Made by a program: the position numbers and the translations under genes. The notes below the pieces were generated by a model that saw nothing but the letters and a program-made list of their open reading frames with translations, searched no databases and was not told the origin of the DNA. A DNA stretch of 64,000 nucleotides from Pseudomonas corrugata (GTDB lineage: Bacteria > Pseudomonadota > Gammaproteobacteria > Pseudomonadales > Pseudomonadaceae), in the NCBI RefSeq assembly GCF_001269905.1, contig NZ_LHVK01000008.1, positions 62,001 to 126,000 on the forward strand, given 5' to 3'. Positions 19,263 through 26,500 of the stretch are shown one piece after another; position 1 is the first letter of the stretch, and every line of letters begins with the position of its first letter.

Positions 19263-19759
19263 CTTGAAGACCTCTCAGGCTTGTCGAGCACCGGCACAGG
19301 CGGCGCAATGGGACCGCAGCAACACAGGCCGCTACAGGACCGGACCGGAGGAGAAGAAAAAGGCTTCGGGGTTGAAGCGAAGGATCGAAGGGAGGGCGTC
19401 AGGTGCCCGCAGACGGCTACGCATAGGGGATTCCTCTGTTTTTATTATGGGCCTTGGTCGCGTGGAACAAGACGTGCTCCGCCTAAAATGTACCAACCAG
19501 TTAGTTCGGTCAAGAACCCAGGCGTACACGCAGTACAAAGGGTGCGATTATCGGCTAATCCTGACCCGGCAACGGCACCACTCTGCCCCCCAAGGATTTG
19601 TATCGCTCTGTATATGAACCGGAGCCTGATACGTAATCGTCGATTTCGCCTCCTTCAGACACACAGCGCCGATACAACCGTGCGTTTAACTGTGATCACC
19701 GGACAGCAGTGCACCTCTGTTGCTGCCGACCCAATCCATTAAACGCAAGGAGAACCACC
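19263..19759. other. 497-bp divergent spacer between dctQMP and the repeat-protein gene
   Basis: No convincing coding sequence. It contains the candidate minus-strand promoter at 19442-19470 and an AT-rich inverted-repeat-like patch around 19490-19510 (ACCAACCAGTTAGTTCGGT) that could be a weak TetR- or GntR-type operator. AAGGAG before 19760 belongs to the next gene. Confidence 0.6.
19442..19470 (-). promoter_or_regulatory. Candidate promoter of dctQMP
   Basis: On the minus strand TTGTTC (19470-19465), a 17-bp spacer, then TAATAA (19447-19442). It implies a leader of roughly 170 nt. Visual call only. Confidence 0.4.
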
Positions 19760-20053
19760 ATGTTCAGTTTCCCAAAAGCTTCCTCCCTGGCAGTCGCATT
19801 GGCACTGGTCGGCAGCTTCGGCCTGGCGAATGTCGCATCGGCTACAGACAGCAAAGCCCCGGCCCATCAGCTGGCCGAAGGCGGTTCCGATCGTTTGATT
19901 CAAAACCGCGTGGCCGAAGGGGGCTCTGATCGCTTGATTCAGAACCGCGTGGCCGAAGGGGGCTCTGATCGCTTGATTCAGAACCGCGTGGCTGAGGGCG
20001 GGGCTGATCGTCTGCAGGAGCTGCGTGAGCGCAACGCCGCAGCAGTCGCATAG
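19760..20053 (+). CDS. Small secreted protein of tandem 13-residue repeats
   Basis: 97 residues: signal peptide about 1-29 (cleavage after VASA), then four units of VAEGGSDRLIQNR (the first begins with L, the last ends ADRLQELRE), and an Ala-rich tail. The ATG at 19760 has AAGGAGAA upstream. Relatives in Pseudomonas are, as I recall, annotated as phage infection proteins without experimental support. The mature protein is strongly polar and repetitive, compatible with an envelope-associated or intrinsically disordered protein. It stands alone, with a GC-rich hairpin just after the stop. Confidence 0.8.
   Translation: MFSFPKASSLAVALALVGSFGLANVASATDSKAPAHQLAEGGSDRLIQNRVAEGGSDRLIQNRVAEGGSDRLIQNRVAEGGADRLQELRERNAAAVA
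19871..20020 (+). repeat. In-frame 39-bp tandem repeats
   Basis: Units at 19871-19909, 19910-19948 and 19949-19987, plus a diverged partial unit to about 20020. The second and third units are identical at nucleotide level, pointing to recent expansion; the first differs at several, mostly silent, positions. Confidence 0.95.
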
Positions 20054-20060
20054 ATCGTGC

Positions 20061-20088
20061 CGGGGCCGTAGCATTCACTTAGGCCCCG
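20061..20088 (+). terminator. Terminator-like hairpin after the repeat protein
   Basis: CGGGGCC / GGCCCCG stem with a 14-nt loop, 8 bp after the stop; no T tract, so it may be weak or Rho-assisted. Confidence 0.45.
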
Positions 20089-20110
20089 ACGTCCCCCCGT
20101 ACCCACCGTC

Positions 20111-20136
20111 CTGTGGGAGCGAGCCTGCTCGCGAAA
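20111..20136. repeat. Single REP (type A)
   Basis: CTGTGGGAGCGAGCCTGCTC followed by GCGAAA, in the gap between the repeat protein and the convergent AhpD-like gene. Confidence 0.8.
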
Positions 20137-20168
20137 GCGGCCGACCAGACACCGTACGACTTGCTGGC

Positions 20169-20609
20169 TCAGTCAACGGGGCGCTGGCGGAAACTCACCG
20201 CCAGCCGGTTCCAGCTGTTGATGGTGCTGATCGCCATTGTCAGGTCCACCAACTCCTCCTCGCTGAAGCAGGCACGGGCCTGGGCATAGACATCGTCCGG
20301 CACCTGACTCTGGGCCAACAGCGTCACCGCTTCGGTCCACGCCAGGGCGGCGCGTTCGCGATCAGAAAAAAAGCCGCTGTCACGCCATACGGCCACTGCG
20401 AAAAGACGCCGCTCGGTCTCACCCAGGCGTCGTGCATCCACCGAATGCATGTCGGTGCAGAAGGCACAGCCGTTGAGTTGCGAGGCACGGATCTTGATCA
20501 GGTGCAGCAGCGCCGGTTCGATACTCAGGCGACTGGTCAGCGCCTCCAGGCCAATCATCGCTTTCATCGCCCCGGGGGACGCACTGTAGTAATCCAGACG
20601 CTGGCTCAT
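20169..20609 (-). CDS. AhpD-like / carboxymuconolactone decarboxylase family protein
   Basis: 146 residues. The CMD fold is marked by SRLSIEPALLHLIKIRASQLNGC and the redox CxxC plus His motif NGCAFCTDMHS, as in AhpD-type peroxidase partners. It likely acts as a cytoplasmic thiol-dependent peroxidase or reductase. The start is taken at ATG 20609 with GGAG upstream; the frame stays open to 20750, but that extension is not conserved-looking and would cover a regulatory palindrome. It is transcribed divergently from the MocR regulator 203 bp away, the usual arrangement for a controlled target. Confidence 0.85.
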   Translation of the reverse strand: MSQRLDYYSASPGAMKAMIGLEALTSRLSIEPALLHLIKIRASQLNGCAFCTDMHSVDARRLGETERRLFAVAVWRDSGFFSDRERAALAWTEAVTLLAQSQVPDDVYAQARACFSEEELVDLTMAISTINSWNRLAVSFRQRPVD

Positions 20610-20668
20610 GACGGACTCCGTGACAGGGATACCTTCACGGTAGAACCTGAAGGCCTTCGACGACAGGT

Positions 20669-20678
20669 CCAATTGGTC
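20669..20678. promoter_or_regulatory. CCAATTGG-centred site upstream of the AhpD-like gene
   Basis: CCAATTGGTC, 60 bp upstream of the AhpD-like ATG. The same core recurs before the ABM gene (22246) and the cupin gene (22851). Confidence 0.45.
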
Positions 20679-20811
20679 GAAAAAAGCAGGGCCATCCCGC
20701 GCCAGACCAATCAGCTGGATTTTCTTCACGCAACTTCTATCCGAATGCACAATGCAGGTAATCTTGCAGCTTTGACGCTGCCGCCAGGCGATTGTCCAGG
20801 AGCCCGCGGGT

Positions 20812-22245
20812 ATGGAACTTCATGTCGTCATCAATGGCCGCAAGGACCTGACAAGTCAGTTGTACCAACAGCTACGCAGCGCCATCGAAAGCGGTCGCCT
20901 GGCGGCCGGCACACAACTGCCACCCAGCCGCCTGCTCGCCGAACAGTTGGGCGTTTCGCGCAAGACCGTTTCCGATACCTACGCCCAGCTGACCTATGAA
21001 AACTTCCTGACCGGCATCATCGGCAAGGGCACCTACGTCAATGCGCGGCCGGCCAAGGTCGTGCGCAAACAAGACCACCGGGAGTTGGCCGGGGCGGACG
21101 TTGTCGAGGCCTGGCGCAACATGCCGGATCTGTTGCGCCATCCGACGCCCGAAAGCGCATTGCGTTACGACTTCATCGGCGGCGCCACCGGCAAGGGGCA
21201 GTTTCCCCTCGACGATTGGCGTCGTTGCACCGCTCATGCCCTGCGCCAGATCGCCAATAGCAAAGGATTCTACAGCCAACCCGGGGGCCTGCCGGCACTG
21301 CGCAATGCCATAGCCCGGCACATCGCATTTTCCCGGGGGGTCAACTGCCAGGACGATGACGTGGTGGTGTGCAACGGTGCGCAACAGGCCCTGGATCTGA
21401 TTTCACGGGTGTTGACCCGGCCCGGCAGCCTGGTGGCAATGGAAGATCCGGGGTATCCACCGGCACGACTGCTGTTCGGCTCCCTCGGCGCCACGGTGGT
21501 CGGGGTGCCCGTGGACGACCAGGGCATGCGGGTGGACCTGATCCCCGACGGCACGCGGCTGATCTATGTCACGCCTTCCCACCAGTTCCCCTTGGGCATG
21601 CCCCTGAGCCAAACCCGGCGCGAGGCCCTGCTGGTCCGGGCTTATGAGCTCGGTGCGATCATCATCGAAGACGATTACGACAGCGAATTTCGTTACGAAG
21701 GCCGGCCCGCAGATTCGTTGCAGAGCATGGATGAACGTGGAATCGTGGCGTACGTCGGGACCTTCTCCAAGACCCTGCTGCCGGAGCTGCGGCTCGGCTA
21801 CGCCGTCCTTCCTCCGGCGATTCTCGAGGCCGTGATTCTGGCCAAGCGTCTCACCGACCAGCACACCTCTACCCTGCCCCAATGGGCCCTGGCCAAGTTT
21901 ATCGCCGAGGGTTGCCTGCTCAAGCACATCCGTCGCTGCCACGCCCTGTACGCCGGGCGCCGCGAACGGATACTGGGCCGCATGGCCGGGGACCTGTCGC
22001 CCTGGTTCGAAGCCGTGCCCACCACTGCCGGCTTTCACCTGGCGGTGTTGTGCAAGGTACCGATCGATCTGCCGCTGGTGATCGAACTGGCGAAAAAAGT
22101 CGAGGTCGGGCTGTACAGCCTTGATGGCTTCTTCAACGAAGTGCCGCCACGGCCGGGCCTGTTCTTCGGTTTTGGAGCCATCGAAGTCCTGGACATCGAC
22201 ATCGCCCTGGATCGCCTGCGGGACATCCTGCAACAGGTCGCCTGA
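20812..22245 (+). CDS. MocR/PdxR-type regulator (GntR HTH fused to aminotransferase fold)
   Basis: 477 residues: GntR winged helix about 10-75 (LPPSRLLAEQLGVSRKTVSDTY), linker, then a fold-type I PLP domain about 110-470 with VCNGAQQALDLI, IIEDDYDSEFRYEG and the Schiff-base lysine in TFSKTLLPELRLGY. MocR proteins sense PLP or PLP-amino acid adducts and usually control a divergent gene, here the AhpD-like gene. The ATG at 20812 has only a poor ribosome-binding site (GCGGGT), so expression may be low. The specific effector is unknown. Confidence 0.92.
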   Translation: MELHVVINGRKDLTSQLYQQLRSAIESGRLAAGTQLPPSRLLAEQLGVSRKTVSDTYAQLTYENFLTGIIGKGTYVNARPAKVVRKQDHRELAGADVVEAWRNMPDLLRHPTPESALRYDFIGGATGKGQFPLDDWRRCTAHALRQIANSKGFYSQPGGLPALRNAIARHIAFSRGVNCQDDDVVVCNGAQQALDLISRVLTRPGSLVAMEDPGYPPARLLFGSLGATVVGVPVDDQGMRVDLIPDGTRLIYVTPSHQFPLGMPLSQTRREALLVRAYELGAIIIEDDYDSEFRYEGRPADSLQSMDERGIVAYVGTFSKTLLPELRLGYAVLPPAILEAVILAKRLTDQHTSTLPQWALAKFIAEGCLLKHIRRCHALYAGRRERILGRMAGDLSPWFEAVPTTAGFHLAVLCKVPIDLPLVIELAKKVEVGLYSLDGFFNEVPPRPGLFFGFGAIEVLDIDIALDRLRDILQQVA

Positions 22246-22253
22246 CCAATTGG
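22246..22253. promoter_or_regulatory. CCAATTGG-centred site upstream of the ABM gene
   Basis: Context GACCAATTGGACTGCCGGC, overlapping the mocR stop, 113 bp before the ABM start. It matches the cupin-upstream site at 17 of 19 positions. Confidence 0.45.
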
Positions 22254-22365
22254 ACTGCCGGCTTATCCGCCCATTGGCTGTTTGAGTCTTGCCCATGCAG
22301 GCCTATCCTGCATGGGTATCGTTGATCGTGAACATCCCGTCCGACTTGATTCAGGAGCCTGAACA

Positions 22366-22659
22366 ATGTCTCGCCAAGTGATCAATACCGTACAGGTACA
22401 AGCCGCCGCCGGTCGCTCGGAAGAGCTCGGCCGACAATTGCAGCAGATCGTCGAAACCCTGCGCACCCAACCCGGCTGTGACGCCTACATGGTCGACCGG
22501 TGCCCGGTGGACGGCGACCGCTGGACCGTCAGCGCCCGCTGGCAATCGGAAGCGGCCATGCAAGCCCATTTCACCTGCCCCGAAGTACAAGGCTTTATCG
22601 GCCTGATCGATAACCGTCTGGCCCGAAGCGTGGATTTCAATAGTTTCCCGATTGTCTGA
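22366..22659 (+). CDS. Antibiotic biosynthesis monooxygenase (ABM) domain protein, YgiN-like
   Basis: 97-residue ferredoxin-like dimeric alpha/beta barrel protein (VINTVQVQAAAGRSEEL at the N-terminus, then ARWQSEAAMQAHF). Such small ABM proteins are cofactor-free monooxygenases or quinol oxidases tied to quinone and electrophile metabolism. The ATG at 22366 has CAGGAG upstream. It is a single gene between the MocR regulator and the cupin, probably with its own promoter downstream of the CCAATTGG site. Confidence 0.88.
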   Translation: MSRQVINTVQVQAAAGRSEELGRQLQQIVETLRTQPGCDAYMVDRCPVDGDRWTVSARWQSEAAMQAHFTCPEVQGFIGLIDNRLARSVDFNSFPIV

Positions 22660-22686
22660 AGCGCTCGCTCTCCCGAGCCGGACCTA

Positions 22687-22816
22687 CCTGTGGCGAGGGG
22701 ATTTAGCGAAACGTCGCACCGCCCCGTTCAAGTGCGCAGCACTCGCCAGATAGGGCCGTCACGAATATCTTGGGGCCGCTGCGCAGCCCAGCGGGGATAA
22801 ATCCCCTCGCCACAGG
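22687..22816. repeat. REP pair (type B)
   Basis: Inverted 19-bp arms CCTGTGGCGAGGGGATTTA (22687-22705) and TAAATCCCCTCGCCACAGG (22798-22816), with internal GCTGCGCAGC. Same family as the pair at 59486-59619. Confidence 0.88.
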
Positions 22817-22845
22817 GTTACGGGCCAGTCAGTTGCAAATTCGTA

Positions 22846-22863
22846 GTAGACCAATTGGTCTAC
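22846..22863. promoter_or_regulatory. Perfect 18-bp palindrome, TetR-type operator candidate
   Basis: GTAGACCAATTGGTCTAC is fully symmetrical, 106 bp before the cupin start. It contains TAGACCnnnnGGTCTA, which resembles operators that I recall for the NemR branch of TetR repressors. Confidence 0.6.
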
Positions 22864-22968
22864 CGGCCTTCCGATAGATTGGACGTTTGCTTGCCCCGCC
22901 AGCGGGCATAGGGTGAATCCATTGCCGCAACAGTGCGGATCCACTCAAAAACCACGAAGGCTATTGCA

Positions 22969-23373
22969 ATGAAAACCCTCTGTCTGATCGCCGCCCTCAG
23001 CCTGCTGCCTGTCGTCCAGGTCTACGCCCACGAAACCGCCCCTTCGGAGAAGGTCCAGGTGCTGCAGGAAAAGATGCTGAAAAACCTGCCGGGCAAAAAA
23101 GCCATGATGCTGACCGTCGACTACGCCCCGGGCCAGTCGTCCATTGCCCACAAACATGAGGGCACGGCCATGGCCTACGTCCTCGAAGGCGCCATTACCT
23201 CCCAGGTCAAAGGCGAACCGGCGACCACCTACAAGGCCGGAGAGTTCTGGTACGAAGCGGCGGGTTCCGAGCACTTGGTCTCGAAAAACGCCAGCGCGAC
23301 CGAGCCGGCGAAACTGCTGGTCTTCATGGTGATGGGTGAGAAAGAAGCTGTATTGATCCCGCTGAAAAACTGA
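22969..23373 (+). CDS. Periplasmic cupin-domain protein
   Basis: 134 residues: signal peptide about 1-21 (cleavage before HETAPSEK), then a single cupin barrel with motif 1 HKHEGTAMAYVLEGAI and motif 2 YKAGEFWYEAAGSEHLVSKN, which together supply the usual His/Glu metal ligands. The function is unassigned; small secreted cupins of this type are common in electrophile or oxidative-stress regulons. The ATG at 22969 fits the signal peptide. It lies downstream of an 18-bp palindrome. Confidence 0.85.
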   Translation: MKTLCLIAALSLLPVVQVYAHETAPSEKVQVLQEKMLKNLPGKKAMMLTVDYAPGQSSIAHKHEGTAMAYVLEGAITSQVKGEPATTYKAGEFWYEAAGSEHLVSKNASATEPAKLLVFMVMGEKEAVLIPLKN

Positions 23374-23388
23374 CCAACACCACAATTC

Positions 23389-23484
23389 CCTTGTGGGAGC
23401 GAGCCTGCTCGCGATAGCGTTGGCACAACCAACATCATCCTCGACTGACCCGCCGCCATCGCGAGCGGGCTCGCTCCCACAAGG
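23389..23484. repeat. REP pair (type A)
   Basis: CCTTGTGGGAGCGAGCCTGC and its inverse, ending GCTCGCTCCCACAAGG, about 55 bp apart. Confidence 0.88.
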
Positions 23485-23516
23485 AAAATCGGTGCCTGCG
23501 CATGAACCGCGCCCAA

Positions 23517-23554
23517 TAAAAAGCCCCGCATCTCTCGATGCGGGGCTTTTTATT
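23517..23554. terminator. Bidirectional Rho-independent terminator
   Basis: AAAAAGCCCCGCATC / GATGCGGGGCTTTTT with a TCTC loop, A-rich before and T-rich after. It serves gdhB on the minus strand and read-through from the cupin side. Confidence 0.93.
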
Positions 23555-23564
23555 CAACGCCGGA

Positions 23565-26500
23565 TCAGTTGGCCGTCAAGACCGTCTGACCTGCCAACGC
23601 CAGGTCCAGCAGTTCGCGGTTGGCGACTGCGTACATGGCGTAATCGGTGGCGCTGGCGGCACGGATGTCCACCAGCATGGCACGCCAGCGCTCGACCATG
23701 TCTTGTTGCTGCTCCAGCCACAGCGCGAGACGGGTTTCCACGTCCTGGCTGCCGTCGCCCTGTTGCAGGACCGAGATGGTGATCGCCCGTTGCTGCCAGT
23801 CGACGTCATCGCGGAACGCTTCGCGGGCCAGGGCTTGCCAGTTGTTTTCCACCGGCAAGGCACTGATCTGCTGCAGGTACCAGGTGATGTCCAGGGCGCT
23901 GCCCACGGCGAAGTAGGCCTTGGCCACATCGGCGGCGTTCTGGCCGGTGACGTCGGACGCCTCGATGATCGGCAGCAAGGTATACAGGTGCGTGGTGCCT
24001 GCAACCATGCGCGCCAGCAACTCTGGCACACCGGCGGCCACGTAGGCCTGGTAGCGGGTCTGCCAGCCTTCGCGGGTCGGGCCTTCCAGCAGTTCGTCGA
24101 GCTTGAGGCCCAACGCCGCCAGGTGCGGACCGAAGTGAGCCACGTCGCGGGCAGCGTTCTGCTCGTTACGGCGGCTGCGCAGGAACCAGCGGGTCGCACG
24201 ACGGCCCAGGCGCATCAACTCATCCATCAGCTCCAGTTGCACGTCGGCCGATACCTGGTGATCCAGGGCTTCGATCTGACGGAACCAGTGCGGAAGATGG
24301 AAGATGTCCCGTACGATTACATACGCACCCGCCACGTTCGCCGGGCTCATGCCCGTGGACTCCTTGAGCCGTTGAACGAAGGTGATGCCCATGTGGTTGA
24401 CCAGGTCGTTGGCGATCTGGGTGCTGACGATCTCGCGCTTCAGGCGGTGGCGACGCATGGCCTCGGAGAACTTGTTCACCAGCGTAGCCGGGAACGCGGT
24501 CTCCATGTCCCGGGTCAGGTAGTCGTCGTCGGGTACCAGGGAATTGAGCAGCGCTTCCTTGAGGTCGATCTTGCTGTAGGAGATCAGTACCGACAGTTCG
24601 GCACGGGTCAGGCCATGGCCCGCCGCGACACGTTCGGCCAGCTGTTCTTCGGTCGGCAGGAACTCGATGGCGCGGTCCAACTTGCCACGGACTTCCAGAT
24701 CGTTCATCAGGCGCTTGTATTCGGCGATCCGCACGAATGCGCGACGGGCCGCCAGGGACAGGGCCTGGGTCTGCTTGTAGTTGTTGCCCAACACCAGGCC
24801 ACCGACTTCGTCGGTCATGCTCGCCAGCAACTGGTTGCGTTGCTTGTCGGTCATATCGCCGGCCTGCACCACTTCGTTGAGCAGGATCTTGATGTTCACT
24901 TCATGGTCGGAGCAGTCCACACCGCCCGCGTTGTCGATGAAGTCGGTGTTGGTGGCGCCGCCATGCAGGCCGAACTCGACACGGCCCAGCTGGGTCATGC
25001 CCAGGTTGCCGCCCTCGCCCACGACCTTGCAGCGCAGTTCGTTGCCATTGACGCGCAACGCATCGTTGGCCTTGTCGCCGACATCAGCGTGGCTTTCGGT
25101 GCTGGCCTTGACATAGGTGCCGATACCACCGTTCCACAACAGGTCCACCGGCGCCTTGAGCAAGGCATTCAGCAGTTCGGTCGGGGTCAGCTTGTCGGCC
25201 TTGATGTCGAAGCGTGCCTGCATCTGCGGGGTGATGGCGATGCTCTTCGCGCTGCGCGAGAAAATGCCGCCGCCTTCGGACATGATGCTGGTGTCGTAGT
25301 CGGTCCAGGCCGAACGCGGCAGGTCGAACAGGCGCTGGCGCTCGGCGAAGCTGCTGGCCGGCTCCGGGTTCGGATCGATGAAGATGTGCAGGTGGTTGAA
25401 CGCCGCGACCAGTTGCAGCTTGTCGGACATCAACAAGCCGTTACCGAACACGTCGCCAGCCATGTCGCCAACACCGACCACAGTGATGCTGTCTTCCTGG
25501 ACGTTGATGCCACGCTCGCGGAAGTGGCGCTGCACGCCGACCCACGCGCCCTTGGCGGTGATGCCCATCTTCTTGTGGTCATAGCCGGCCGAGCCGCCGG
25601 AGGCGAAGGCGTCGCCCAGCCAGAAGCCGTAGTCGATGGCGATGCCGTTGGCGATGTCGGAGAAGGTCGCCGTGCCCTTGTCGGCAGCGACTACCAGGTA
25701 CGGGTCATCATCGTCATGCCGCACGACGTTGGCCGGCGGTACCAGGACGCCGTCCTTGAGATTGTCGGTGATATCCAGCAGCCCGGAGATGAAGATGCGG
25801 TAGCAGGCGATGCCCTCGGCCGCGATCTCGTCGCGGCTGCCGCCCAGTGGCAGGCGACGCGGCAGGAAGCCGCCCTTGGCGCCGACCGGCACGATCACCG
25901 AGTTCTTCACCTGCTGGGCTTTTACCAGGCCCAGGACTTCGGTGCGGTAGTCTTCTTCACGGTCGGACCAGCGCAAGCCGCCACGGGCGACGTTGCCGAA
26001 ACGCAGGTGCACGCCTTCGACCCGTGGCGAGTAGACGAATATCTCGAACTTGGGCACCGGTTTCGGCAGTTCCGGGATCAGGTGCGGGTTGAACTTGAAG
26101 CTGAAGTAGGACTTGTTCTGGCCGTGGGCGTCGGTCTGGTAGAAGTTGGTCCGCAGGGTGGCCTTGATCAGGTCCAGGTAGCGACGCAGGATGCGGTCTT
26201 CGTTGAGCACCTGGACATCATCCAGTGCCGTGAGGATCGCCTGTTCCAGACGCAGTTGCTTGTCTTCCAGGTCTTCGCCGGTGAGCTTGCGGGCCAGGTA
26301 GAAGCGGGTCTTGAACAACCGGGTCAACTCGCGAGCGATGTCGGTATGGTTGTTCAGGGTGCTGGCGATATAGCCCAGGTCAAAGCCCAGGCGGATCTGC
26401 TTGAGATAGCGGGCGTAGGCACGCAGCAGTGCCACATCGCGCCACGGCAGGCCGGCGGTCAGCACCAGGCGGTTGAACGCATCATTCTCGGCGTCGCCAC

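Noticed and set aside
19871..20020. Regular direct repeats as a possible CRISPR array
   Set aside because: The units are contiguous 39-mers without spacers and encode an in-frame peptide repeat.
20610..20750. N-terminal extension of the AhpD-like protein up to 20750
   Set aside because: The extension lacks family similarity and would overlay the CCAATTGG site; ATG 20609 has a proper GGAG.
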